From the NCBI GenBank assembly GCA_000702845.1, contig JNKK01000003.1, positions 1 to 64,000 on the forward strand: a stretch of 64,000 bases of DNA. The letters run 5' to 3'. This document shows, piece after piece, positions 1-7,924 of the stretch; the stretch's first letter is position 1; each line of letters begins with the position of its first letter. The notes beneath the pieces were generated by a model. The model searched no databases, was not told where the DNA came from, and worked only from the letters and a program-made list of their open reading frames with translations. The translations under genes were made by a program, and so were the position numbers. Source of the stretch: Lachnospiraceae bacterium FE2018. GTDB taxonomy: Bacteria > Bacillota > Clostridia > Lachnospirales > Lachnospiraceae.

Positions 1-2
1 CG

Positions 3-84
3 CCCCTAATAAACTTGGAGGTCCAGATAGGTCAGACCCTACTAATAGACCCTACTAAAGTTGGTGAAACCCCACTAAACTTGG
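3..84. repeat. Degenerate short direct repeats at the left window edge
   Basis: Three to four imperfect copies of a 16-base unit close to ACCCYACTAAASTTGG are visible, near 3-18, 35-47 (partial), 49-64 and 69-84; the last two are spaced by 20 bases. No ORF covers them. Repeated subterminal boxes of this kind are known at the ends of some insertion sequences (IS21-like and related), where transposase binds, so this may be the end of a mobile element lying left of the window. That reading is inference; no transposase is in view. Confidence 0.4.
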
Positions 85-125
85 ATGACCCGTTTTTTGT
101 TGCCATGCCATACCTACAGACCCCA

Positions 126-163
126 AAAACTGCCGCACGGACGCAAATCCATACGGCAGTTTT
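126..163 (-). terminator. Intrinsic terminator after the secreted-protein group
   Basis: A perfect 10-bp inverted repeat, AAAACTGCCG at 126-135 and CGGCAGTTTT at 154-163, encloses an 18-base loop. Read on the minus strand it follows the stop codon at 175 and runs into a T tract, as expected for an intrinsic terminator of the leftward transcript. The A/T-rich arms would let it work in both directions. Confidence 0.8.
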
Positions 164-174
164 GCATAAATGAA

Positions 175-702
175 TTATTTAATTTTCAGCTTTAAGGAAT
201 CTTTATTATAAAAGCTGAAGTACAGATATACAACCTCTCCTTTATTCAATTTAATCTTTCCGGTTCGAGAAGTACGATACTGTCCTGCTTTTTCACCGTA
301 AGTCCCATTTCTCGTTGCAACATAGAGTGAGGTGGATTTCCCTCCATATGTTTTCAACGGTTCCTGACCAATATACTGATTAGAACTGCCATACTTTCTC
401 ATAACATAAAAATAACCACATGTATATCCACCAGCGCCGGACTTTAAATTTGAGAGTGTGAATGAATATGTTTTTGCTATTGAAGCTTTAAATTTCAGAT
501 AGCCACATCCCTTGCTTGAAAGCTTGACCGTTGTTGTTCCCTTTTTAACGGTAAGTGCTTTTTTATTCGCAACTGCTGTTGTTGTTGTAAAACTCTGTTT
601 TTTTAACTTTTTGGTGGCCGCAAAAGTCGTAGTCGTCATTCCACCGACAAGCAATCCCAAAACAAGGATCATCAATAAACTTTTTTTTAATAACCTTCTC
701 AT
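175..702 (-). CDS. Small secreted basic protein, paralogue family member 1
   Basis: The 175-residue protein starts with a classical signal peptide (MRRLLKKSLLMILVLGLLVG, cleavage near TFAA). The mature part is lysine-rich and probably all beta. It shares with the proteins at 1749-2336 and 2399-2983 an N-terminal LKxQxFT motif, a central GYLKFxA...FTxSxL block, a GGxxxxLW/Y(V/L) block and a C-terminal (L/V)YxYFSF block. The pattern loosely recalls the pre-peptidase C-terminal type of beta-sandwich, but no known family is recognised with confidence. The start has a strong AAAGGAGG ribosome binding site. It is the last gene of a leftward group and is followed by a terminator. Function unknown; exported and probably surface-associated. 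Confidence 0.85.
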   Translation of the reverse strand: MRRLLKKSLLMILVLGLLVGGMTTTTFAATKKLKKQSFTTTTAVANKKALTVKKGTTTVKLSSKGCGYLKFKASIAKTYSFTLSNLKSGAGGYTCGYFYVMRKYGSSNQYIGQEPLKTYGGKSTSLYVATRNGTYGEKAGQYRTSRTGKIKLNKGEVVYLYFSFYNKDSLKLKIK

Positions 703-716
703 GCCATTTTCCTCCT

Positions 717-1682
717 TTAACGGTATTTGGTATAGATATATCCGTATGCGGACCTGTCCATAAGACTCACATTTTTACCACAGACAGCCTGAACTTTAAA
801 GTAATAATTCTGATACTTTTTCAGTTTCTTCCCTTTTACTTTTGAAACGATATAAGAAGTTTTCTTTTTCTTTACCGTCGCGATTTTTTTAAATCCGCTG
901 CCTGATTTTGTTGATGCGTATATAATATATTTAGTAGCACCTGCCACCTTTTTCCATCTGACTTTAATCTTTCGACCGTCAGCCAGTTTCGGTTTTTTCA
1001 ACTGCGGCTCCGGGACGATAATCTTGGAATACCATGGTCCATAGTACTTCTTTCCGTCAACCAGTGAATAACCGCGTACTGAAAACTGATAAACCTGATC
1101 CCGGGTCACATTGGAAGCAGCAATCCCCTTATTCTCGGTTGTTCCACTGTACTTTACGGTTTTTCCGTTCTTTGTAAGTAATCTCCAGTCAACTCCTTCA
1201 AGAACACCCGGATATGGATTATCATTGATTATAAAAGAAACTCCTTTTGAATCTCCCCATGATTCTAAGTTAAAACCTTTTACAAGTCCCGGCGCCGGCT
1301 TTGCGAACTTAAGCCAGTCATTTGCCTCATTTAATACCTCATTAGAAGCATTATAAGCTGCAACATCGCAGTAATATGAAGTATTTCTGTTAACACTTAA
1401 TGTACACGTCGGTACTTTTGTGCTTACACTTTTCATGCCCGTCTTTTTATCTCCATACTGTCTGTCCCAATATGAGAAAACATAATGATCAGCCCCGGAA
1501 ATTGTATCGCACCTGACTGTAACAGTTGTTTCCGTAGCTGCCGTCTGGCTGACAGTCATGGTCATAGGATGATCTGCTGCGCTGGCTGCTATTGCCGTTC
1601 CGAACAGCAACACCGCAAATACACTTAATAAAAGAATTATTCTTCTTACCCGGAAGCTTCTTTCTTTGATGTCTTTCACCAT
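717..1682 (-). CDS. Secreted FnIII-like protein
   Basis: A 321-residue exported protein. A signal peptide spans about residues 12-36 (hydrophobic core RIILLLSVFAVLLFGTAIA, then ASAA). Two or more fibronectin type III-like beta domains follow; the C-terminal one (about residues 230-318) has the usual KPKL...VRWKKVAGATKY.IY...T pattern and ends in a basic YFKVQAV strand. An AAAGGAGAGA ribosome binding site sits just before the ATG, supporting this start. It lies between two members of a small paralogous secreted family. FnIII-like domains of this kind are adhesion or spacer modules; no catalytic motif is visible. Binding partner unknown. Confidence 0.8.
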   Translation of the reverse strand: MVKDIKERSFRVRRIILLLSVFAVLLFGTAIAASAADHPMTMTVSQTAATETTVTVRCDTISGADHYVFSYWDRQYGDKKTGMKSVSTKVPTCTLSVNRNTSYYCDVAAYNASNEVLNEANDWLKFAKPAPGLVKGFNLESWGDSKGVSFIINDNPYPGVLEGVDWRLLTKNGKTVKYSGTTENKGIAASNVTRDQVYQFSVRGYSLVDGKKYYGPWYSKIIVPEPQLKKPKLADGRKIKVRWKKVAGATKYIIYASTKSGSGFKKIATVKKKKTSYIVSKVKGKKLKKYQNYYFKVQAVCGKNVSLMDRSAYGYIYTKYR

Positions 1683-1748
1683 TCTCTCCTTTCATCTTTT
1701 TGGTTGGTGCTGCTCTTTAACAGGAATTAATCCCCCGAACAACCTGCT

Positions 1749-2336
1749 TTACTTTTCTACTTTGACCTTCACCGTATCCTTCGCTGCAAAGCTAAAGAAA
1801 ACATACACTTCCTGACCTTTTTTCAGTTTGATTTTCGCCTTTCTCGCTGTGCGGGTCCACTCTGCCTTATTGGAACCATATTTTTTATTCCTGATCCCGA
1901 GCCACAGAGAATACGTACTGCCGCCCCAGCTTTTTACTTTCTGCTTTACCAGCTTTTTGGTCTGGCCTTTCTTCGGCAGCTGCAGATTAATATAACCGTC
2001 CTGGCTGCCTTTTTTCTTTGTCAGATCTGAAAAAGTAAATTGATAAGTGCCTTTAACCGGAGCCTTAAACTTCAGATAACCCTTTCCTTTGGAGGGCATT
2101 TTTACAATGGTTTCACCCGCCGTAACTCTGATTGCCTTCTTCTTTGCCGTTGAAGTCTTCGTGGTAAAATCCTGCTTCTTCAGCGTAACCACAGGAGCGG
2201 TTTCCTCTTCAACAGCTGCGCCGGCTGTTTCCCCTGTCGTTTCCGTCTCTTCTGCCGGGACAGGGACCGCAGCAGATCCGGTCAATAATACTCCTACCAG
2301 CAGCATCAGCATCATTTGTTTGATTTTCTTTCTCAT
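1749..2336 (-). CDS. Small secreted basic protein, paralogue family member 2
   Basis: A 195-residue protein with a signal peptide (MLMLLVGVLLTGSAAVPVPA), then an acidic, threonine/glutamate-rich linker of about 25 residues, then the same beta domain seen at 175-702 and 2399-2983 (LKKQDFT, GYLKFKAPVKGTYQFTFSDL, GGSTYSLWLG, VYVFFSF). The acidic linker is unique to this copy. The beta domain is strongly lysine-rich, which could favour binding to anionic wall polymers; that is inference. No enzyme motif seen. Confidence 0.85.
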   Translation of the reverse strand: MRKKIKQMMLMLLVGVLLTGSAAVPVPAEETETTGETAGAAVEEETAPVVTLKKQDFTTKTSTAKKKAIRVTAGETIVKMPSKGKGYLKFKAPVKGTYQFTFSDLTKKKGSQDGYINLQLPKKGQTKKLVKQKVKSWGGSTYSLWLGIRNKKYGSNKAEWTRTARKAKIKLKKGQEVYVFFSFAAKDTVKVKVEK

Positions 2337-2398
2337 TTTTTCCCTTCCTTGTTCCTTTCCTGGTCTACTTGACTTTCTGTCGTTCCCGGATGAAACTA

Positions 2399-2983
2399 CT
2401 AGATTGCTCTGTCAATCCTCAGTTTTACACGGTCTCCCTTATTAAAACTGAAATACAGATACACTGTCTGATTCCTGACAAGCGCTGTCTTTCCGATCCG
2501 CTTCGTCAGCCGCCAGCTGACCTGATTTCCAAATTGCGTAAGCTTTGTACCAAGCCACAGTGTATTGGTAGTGCCGCCGCTGGTTTCAAGCGGCGTCTGC
2601 CCGATTCGTTCTCCATCTGCTGATGCCGTCATCACGTAGAAGTAACCGTTTGAGAAAGGCCGTACTTTTTTTTTCTTTACTGTACCTTTTTTCGTCGTAA
2701 CTTTGACTTTTTTTATCTTTGCCTTCAGACCTGATAACGTAAATGCATATTCCCCGTCCGCCGGGGCGGTAAACTTCAGATATCCTCTTCCCTTTGAAGG
2801 AAGCTTTACCGTCGTCGTACCGGTGTTCACAGCAAAGGCTTTTGCATCTGCTTTCAGACGAACGCGCGTGAATGCCTGATTTCTGAGTTTTCTTACTGCC
2901 GCTCCTGCCGGTACCGCCATTATGCCGAAGAGAAGCACCATGACAATTACCAGGAGAACCGCCTTTCTTATTTTCCCTCTCAT
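2399..2983 (-). CDS. Small secreted basic protein, paralogue family member 3
   Basis: A 194-residue protein with signal peptide (AVLLVIVMVLLFGIMAVPAGA). It carries the family blocks (LRNQAFT, GYLKFTAPADGEYAFTLSGL, GGTTNTLWLG, VYLYFSF) plus an extra lysine/valine-rich loop of about 17 residues between the second and third block. It is the first gene of the leftward group 2983 to 175, with an AGGGG ribosome binding site and a plausible promoter at 3076-3104. Function unknown. Confidence 0.85.
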   Translation of the reverse strand: MRGKIRKAVLLVIVMVLLFGIMAVPAGAAVRKLRNQAFTRVRLKADAKAFAVNTGTTTVKLPSKGRGYLKFTAPADGEYAFTLSGLKAKIKKVKVTTKKGTVKKKKVRPFSNGYFYVMTASADGERIGQTPLETSGGTTNTLWLGTKLTQFGNQVSWRLTKRIGKTALVRNQTVYLYFSFNKGDRVKLRIDRAI

Positions 2984-3075
2984 ACCTTTTTCCCCTGCAA
3001 ATCCTCCGTAGTATTATTCCGCATCCCGCGTCTGCGGTGCGCGAATGCTTCTGGAAATTGAATCATCCTTATTTG

Positions 3076-3104
3076 ATGATACCATGCAGCCCGTATTTTC
3101 TCAA
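3076..3104 (-). promoter_or_regulatory. Putative sigma-A promoter for the secreted-protein group
   Basis: On the minus strand, TTGAGA and TATCAT are separated by exactly 17 bases, giving a leader of about 85 bases before the ATG at 2983. It matches the housekeeping consensus at 9 of 12 positions. The leader contains a GC-rich partly self-complementary stretch near 3021-3045. Confidence 0.45.
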
Positions 3105-3170
3105 TGTCCGATTTTAACACTTTTCCAGAATTATTGTCAGATTCTTGTGCTTTCAATTCGGACTTTTTAT

Positions 3171-3788
3171 TCAGATCATGCCCAGATGCCGCATACCGAA
3201 AAGCACAAACTTCGCACCGGCATACAGAATCACCAGTGCCGTCACTGACAGCAGGATACGTTTCTGTTTTTTCGAAAGGATCTCAAAAAGCAGCTTCAGA
3301 AGCATCAGACAAAGAACGCCAAAACATGCAAACATGAGCAGCGCCGGACGCAGTGAAAGCGCGCGGTCCGGGTGTAAAAAAACAAATGCGATATTAGAAG
3401 CCGCTCCTGCAAGAAATACAGCCGAAAACAGCCAGGTCATCCACCCGTTCGAATAGATCAGGTAAAAATTAATGATCATATTGCAGATAATCCAGACAGA
3501 AACGGCAGTTCCAAGATACGGCTGAATATTAATGAAATTAGTATTGCTGACTTCGTTCTCAAACAGCAGAAGGGTATGCGGAAACCACCCTGCATACAGC
3601 GGGGTCAGTATGCCGGTTGCCAGTGTAAAAAATGCCGGGATTGCTCCGAGTATCCGGTACAGCTTTTCCCGGTTCAGCTTCCAGACTGCCGCGGCCGTCA
3701 GCAATGCGAGCAGCGCAAACGGCTTTGCCTCATTTACGAACATGAACTGCGCTGTATTTTCAAACGCATAATAAATCTGATCCAGCAT
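3171..3788 (-). pseudogene. Truncated DUF6056-like membrane protein (C-terminal half only)
   Basis: This 205-residue ORF is a polytopic membrane protein that lines up only with the C-terminal half of the protein encoded directly upstream at 3810-5213. Shared blocks include (I/L)DQ/K..(Y/L)AF..T.Q, LTAAAVWK, IW.ICNMIIN.YL.Y and the final basic/hydrophobic tail. The ORF begins at the position matching about residue 260 of the neighbour, so it lacks the N-terminal half, including the acidic SDD motif. It is best read as the remnant of a tandem duplication, possibly still translated since it has an ATG and no internal stop. A genuine short paralogue cannot be excluded. Confidence 0.6.
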
Positions 3789-3809
3789 ATTTTGTCCCCA
3801 AAATAACGA

Positions 3810-5213
3810 TTATACAAACAGAAGGAAATCAAACCAGGAGCATACCGCAAGTATCATTACTGCATTGCGGGCGATCCGCCAGGTCCTGCTGCCGACATAG
3901 ATTCGTTTCTTACTCTTCGAGGTTCCTGCTGCTTCCTCATATGTCCTGTGATAAATGACATCAAGCATCCGGAACATCAGGATGATAAAAGACAGGTACA
4001 TTACCAGCGCCGTGCGGTAGCCGGACGCATAGAGAGAAGCAGAAAGTCCCATAATCATACGCGTGCAGACAGCGCCGAAAAACAAAGCCGCATAAAACAG
4101 AGACGCAAAGCTTCTTCCGTAAACGAGATACAGATTGATCATCATATTACAGATGTACCAGATCACGATACCGAAAGAAATATAAATGACCGGATTACGG
4201 AAGTTGCTCAGGTTGATGTTCGTCTGAAAATCCAGATTGACCGTATGAAACTGTCCCGGAAAATAAGTGACGCCGACGCGAAATCCAAAGGAAATCAATA
4301 CCGGAAGAATTGCAATAAACCTGTAGAACCTGTCCTTATGCGTCTTCCAGACTGCGGCTGCCACAAGGCAGGCCAGCAATGTCAGAGTCATCGATGCTCC
4401 GATGAATGCGTGCTGCATCGTATGATTAAACGCAAGCAGAAGTTTGTCAATCAGTCCCAGCGACGGATGATTCGGGAAATACGCGGCTGTTTCGGACATG
4501 ACCCGCTTCGTATTGGCAGGCCAGGTTGCCGCCCGGAACAGCTGAATCAGCGAAATTGCAGTGAACAGCAGCAGCTGAAATGATAGTTTCTTATGAACCA
4601 GTTTGTTCAGGAAAATCAGAATCATCAGTCCGGCCATCAGCGCGGAAAGCTGCTCATGACCTGTTCCGACATAAAGCAAGACGCCAAAGAAAAGCCAGTA
4701 AACGATTCCGTGATATTCATCATCATACATTTTCCGGATGCCGATGGCTGAAAGCATTGCCACACTCGCCGGAACAATATAGACCACCGATGTTGTCAGC
4801 CAGCCGGTTTCGGACATGATCGCAAAGGGAAACAGCACTGTGACACAACATGCCAGCGTATTGTTCCATGCCGGCTGCAGATGTCTGATCGGAAAAACAC
4901 GTGACAGACCGAAAGCAAAGCAGACATAGGAGAAAGCGAGTGCCGGCCGCCAGAAAAAGCCGCCCGCAAAGTCAATCAGAAAAACACAGTAGACACTGTA
5001 AAGATAACGGCAAAAAAGCGCGCGGCCGGTACCGTAGGCAGCTTTCATTGCTTCCCAGGTTGTCCTGCCGAGCGCACGCTTTACCGAAACAGCGTCATCG
5101 CTGAAATTATGCTGCATAAAAAGATGCCCGATCAGCATCAGCGCGAAAAAAATCAGAAACGGAAGGTAATCCAGAACCACAGTTAATTTGCGTTTTGATT
5201 GGTTGTCAGCCAT
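3810..5213 (-). CDS. DUF6056-like polytopic membrane protein
   Basis: A 467-residue protein with about ten hydrophobic segments. It has the features I associate with the DUF6056 family of envelope-locus membrane proteins: an acidic NFSDD motif after the first membrane segment (about residue 35) and a GWLTTSVVYIVP block in a loop before a later helix. Such proteins resemble GT-C type lipid-linked sugar transferases in layout, and the acidic loop residues would fit that, but no activity is shown. It follows the CDP-dideoxyhexose genes and the exported protein at 5279-5815, so a role in using or transferring that sugar is possible. The family assignment is from pattern memory. Confidence 0.65.
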   Translation of the reverse strand: MADNQSKRKLTVVLDYLPFLIFFALMLIGHLFMQHNFSDDAVSVKRALGRTTWEAMKAAYGTGRALFCRYLYSVYCVFLIDFAGGFFWRPALAFSYVCFAFGLSRVFPIRHLQPAWNNTLACCVTVLFPFAIMSETGWLTTSVVYIVPASVAMLSAIGIRKMYDDEYHGIVYWLFFGVLLYVGTGHEQLSALMAGLMILIFLNKLVHKKLSFQLLLFTAISLIQLFRAATWPANTKRVMSETAAYFPNHPSLGLIDKLLLAFNHTMQHAFIGASMTLTLLACLVAAAVWKTHKDRFYRFIAILPVLISFGFRVGVTYFPGQFHTVNLDFQTNINLSNFRNPVIYISFGIVIWYICNMMINLYLVYGRSFASLFYAALFFGAVCTRMIMGLSASLYASGYRTALVMYLSFIILMFRMLDVIYHRTYEEAAGTSKSKKRIYVGSRTWRIARNAVMILAVCSWFDFLLFV

Positions 5214-5278
5214 ATGCCGCCTCTTTCATATTGTTCAGGTATCTGCCGGGCTTTAGATCAACGTTTCCTGCACAGATA

Positions 5279-5815
5279 TCAGGCACGCTTTAATATCTTA
5301 TCCGTCTCCACAACTTCATTGTGTCCGTCATTCTGATACCAGATACAGATCCGGTAATCTGTGCCTTCCTGCAGTTTTGTATCCTTCACCTTTGCCACAA
5401 AATTTCCGCGTTTGAAAGAAACACCGCCGTTTTCGACATCCGGTTCCCTGCCGTCTTCCACATATTCCGTCTTCAGCTTCATATAGGAAGCATCCGATTC
5501 ATTGCGAAGCAGCACACTGGTATTGAAAACACGGATATCTTCCCCGTAAACGCCTGCCCATCCCTCGATGGTGTAGTATTCCGGTCCGGCACCGGTCTGT
5601 GTCAGCCCGAACTTCCCGGACGTTTTCAGGGTATCACGCTCTGCCTTTTTTATCTCATACATGATATCATTGTTGATCTTCGTCTCTGCCGGCAGTGTGA
5701 CGGCAGATGCTTTCTGTGCATTGTAAAACAGCACAAAGCAGGCACCGGCTGCCAGAAGCACACCGAGGATCATCATGATGATTACGACCGGTTTTCTGAT
5801 TGATTTACTTCCCAT
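5279..5815 (-). CDS. Membrane-anchored extracytoplasmic protein of unknown function
   Basis: A 178-residue protein with one N-terminal transmembrane anchor (about residues 9-31) and an outside beta-rich domain. The domain shows a pattern often found in surface-polysaccharide loci: I.GWA.V.GE.I....T.VLL near residue 85, then a short acidic loop, KRGNFVAKV and YRICIWYQNDG. Its start overlaps the stop of rfbG by 11 bases, which implies coupled expression. It may be an accessory subunit for the DUF6056-like membrane protein that follows; that is inference from order only. Confidence 0.6.
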   Translation of the reverse strand: MGSKSIRKPVVIIMMILGVLLAAGACFVLFYNAQKASAVTLPAETKINNDIMYEIKKAERDTLKTSGKFGLTQTGAGPEYYTIEGWAGVYGEDIRVFNTSVLLRNESDASYMKLKTEYVEDGREPDVENGGVSFKRGNFVAKVKDTKLQEGTDYRICIWYQNDGHNEVVETDKILKRA

Positions 5816-6905
5816 AGATCTTTACCTGCTCAGAAATATATTCCCGCATGGTTTCAGGAGACTGATTCCAGTGCATACACCATCTGACAATCTCCTCCAT
5901 CGCCTGTTCCACATGCCAGTGCGGCTTCCACCCGAAAGTATTCTTCAGAAGGGAGCAGTCCAGTTTCAGGAAATTTGCCTCGTGCGGTCCGCCGTCGTGT
6001 TTGCTGATCCACTGCATCTTTTCGCCGGTAAGCTCCTGCCATGTATTACAGAAAAGATCAGCGATCTCACCGGTTGTCCTGCAGTCTGTCTCATCCGGTC
6101 CGACATTATAGCTTCCTGCCAGTTCCGGATGATCCAGCTGGGCAGCTGCCACCATCAGATAGGCCATAACCGGCTCAAGAACATGCTGATACGGACGGGT
6201 CGAATAAGGATTGCGCAGCACAATCGCTTCCTTTGCCTGCGCAGCGCGGATGCAATCCGGAATAATCCGGTCTTTCGCAAAATCTCCGCCGCCGATGACA
6301 TTTCCGGCACGCATGGTTGAAACTGCGACCTGCCGGCCGCCGTTTTTACCGGCGCCGCTCTGCTGTGAAACTGCTTCTGCGGAGAAAAACGCGTTTTTAT
6401 AGCTGTCAGTAACCAGCTCGGAACAGGACTTCGAATTGGAATAAGGATCGTATCCGTTCAGCTCCTCGTTTTCCCGGTAGCCCCAGTTCCATTCTCTGTT
6501 CTTATAAACCTTATCTGTCGTCACGTTTACAACAGAGCGTACACTGTCTGTCACACGAACTGCTTCCAGCACATTCACCGTACCCATCACGTTGATCTCA
6601 TAGGTCTCAACCGGACTGTCATAGGAACTGCGTACAATCGGCTGTGCCGCCATGTGGATGACCACCTCCGGACGCACTTCCGCAAACACCTGCTTCAAGT
6701 GCTTCAGATCACGCACATCACCCTTGACGGAATGGATCAGGTCCGCATAACCGCATATTGCAAACAGGCTCGGATCCGTCGGCGGATCAAGCGCATAGCC
6801 TGTCACTTCTGCGCCTGCCTGCAGAAGTGCCTCGCACATCCAGGTCCCTTTAAATCCGGTGTGTCCTGTGACCAGAACACGTTTTCCTTTTAACTGTTCC
6901 AGCAT
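5805..6905 (-). CDS. rfbG: CDP-glucose 4,6-dehydratase
   Basis: A 366-residue short-chain dehydrogenase. The N-terminal VLVTGHTGFKGTWMCEALL motif is characteristic of CDP-glucose 4,6-dehydratase rather than dTDP enzymes. The catalytic Tyr-Lys pair is in PYSNSKSCSE, with the TTDKVYKN and MRAGNVIGGGDFA blocks of the family. It converts CDP-D-glucose into CDP-4-keto-6-deoxy-D-glucose in the cytoplasm, the second step towards 3,6-dideoxyhexoses. It sits with rfbF and rfbH in one leftward operon, in the unusual order rfbF, rfbH, SDR, rfbG. The length is normal for the family. Confidence 0.93.
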   Translation of the reverse strand: MLEQLKGKRVLVTGHTGFKGTWMCEALLQAGAEVTGYALDPPTDPSLFAICGYADLIHSVKGDVRDLKHLKQVFAEVRPEVVIHMAAQPIVRSSYDSPVETYEINVMGTVNVLEAVRVTDSVRSVVNVTTDKVYKNREWNWGYRENEELNGYDPYSNSKSCSELVTDSYKNAFFSAEAVSQQSGAGKNGGRQVAVSTMRAGNVIGGGDFAKDRIIPDCIRAAQAKEAIVLRNPYSTRPYQHVLEPVMAYLMVAAAQLDHPELAGSYNVGPDETDCRTTGEIADLFCNTWQELTGEKMQWISKHDGGPHEANFLKLDCSLLKNTFGWKPHWHVEQAMEEIVRWCMHWNQSPETMREYISEQVKIYGK

Positions 6906-6989
6906 AATCTGTCTGTCTCCTGTTTCTATAACAAATCTGATTCACGATGCACGACAGCTTCATGTCCGCGCTTCAGACGATTTCAAAAC

Positions 6990-7901
6990 TTATACGTTCT
7001 TTTTCTGCAGTGACAGCATTTCCTGCACGCCCTCAGCGAAGGAAACCAGCGGTTTCCATCCGGTATCTTCTGTCAGCTCCGCGATATCTGCCACGAGATG
7101 CATCGGCTGCGCCGGTCCGTACGGTTTCTTTCCGAAATCCGGTTTGTAGTCCCGGTTGACAGCTTCGGTCAGTTCGTCGACATAACTTTTCAGACGTCTT
7201 CCGTCTCCGCTGCCGAGAACATAGATCTTGCCTGCGACACCGCTCCGTCCCGTCTCCAGAAAAGCGCGGCCGGCATCAGATTCATAGAGATAATCCCAGG
7301 TCTGCTCACAGCCGGACAGCTCCATGGGTTCATCCTGCAATGCATGCTGCACCAGCTGGCTGATCAGTGTATTGGGTTTATCATGTGCCCCGTAGATACT
7401 CAAAACGCGAACCCAGATATGCTCAATCCCCTTCTGTTCACATGCAATGCGTGAAAGACTTCCTGCCGCCAGTTTTGCAATGCCGTACGGCGTAACCGGA
7501 CGTACCGGTGTATCTGCAGTCAGCGCTTCATCTGCCACGCCGTATTCTGCCTGGGAACCGGCGCCGATAAATCTTTTACAGCCCATCCGTTCTGCCAGAT
7601 CAACCGCATCAAGCGTGTACCGGATATTATCCTCCTGCAGACGTACATTTCCGCGGTTTGCGTGACCGGTCGCCCATCCGAAATGATAAAAGACGTCCGC
7701 ATGGAGATCAGAACAGTCGACAGCGGGAAACTCATCCAGTTCTGCCTCTTTCAGATGCAGCAGCGGCGACTCCGGCAGCCGGTCCAGTTTGGCACTGTTG
7801 CGGCGGACAAACGCGATCACCTCGATCCCGTTCCGGACACATTCTTCAATTAACGCGGCGCCGATCATTGATGTCGCGCCTGTTACGGCAATCCTTTTCA
7901 A
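6990..7901 (-). CDS. NAD(P)-dependent sugar epimerase/reductase of the CDP-dideoxyhexose set
   Basis: A 303-residue extended SDR with a GATSMIG nucleotide-binding loop at residues 8-14 and a catalytic YGIAK motif. It lies between rfbH and rfbG. In the Salmonella and Yersinia pathways this place is taken by the final enzyme (abequose or paratose synthase, or the ascarylose pathway reductase), which reduces the 4-keto group of CDP-3,6-dideoxy-4-keto-glucose. That is the likely job here. The exact product cannot be told from sequence, and epimerisation or work on another nucleotide sugar remains possible. Confidence 0.75.
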   Translation of the reverse strand: MKRIAVTGATSMIGAALIEECVRNGIEVIAFVRRNSAKLDRLPESPLLHLKEAELDEFPAVDCSDLHADVFYHFGWATGHANRGNVRLQEDNIRYTLDAVDLAERMGCKRFIGAGSQAEYGVADEALTADTPVRPVTPYGIAKLAAGSLSRIACEQKGIEHIWVRVLSIYGAHDKPNTLISQLVQHALQDEPMELSGCEQTWDYLYESDAGRAFLETGRSGVAGKIYVLGSGDGRRLKSYVDELTEAVNRDYKPDFGKKPYGPAQPMHLVADIAELTEDTGWKPLVSFAEGVQEMLSLQKKNV

Positions 7902-7924
7902 TTCTGCACTCCCATTATCTGTCT

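Noticed and set aside
3948-4583. Plus-strand ORF of 211 codons inside the DUF6056-like gene
   Set aside because: Highly charged, low-quality composition typical of antisense of membrane proteins; no ribosome binding site.
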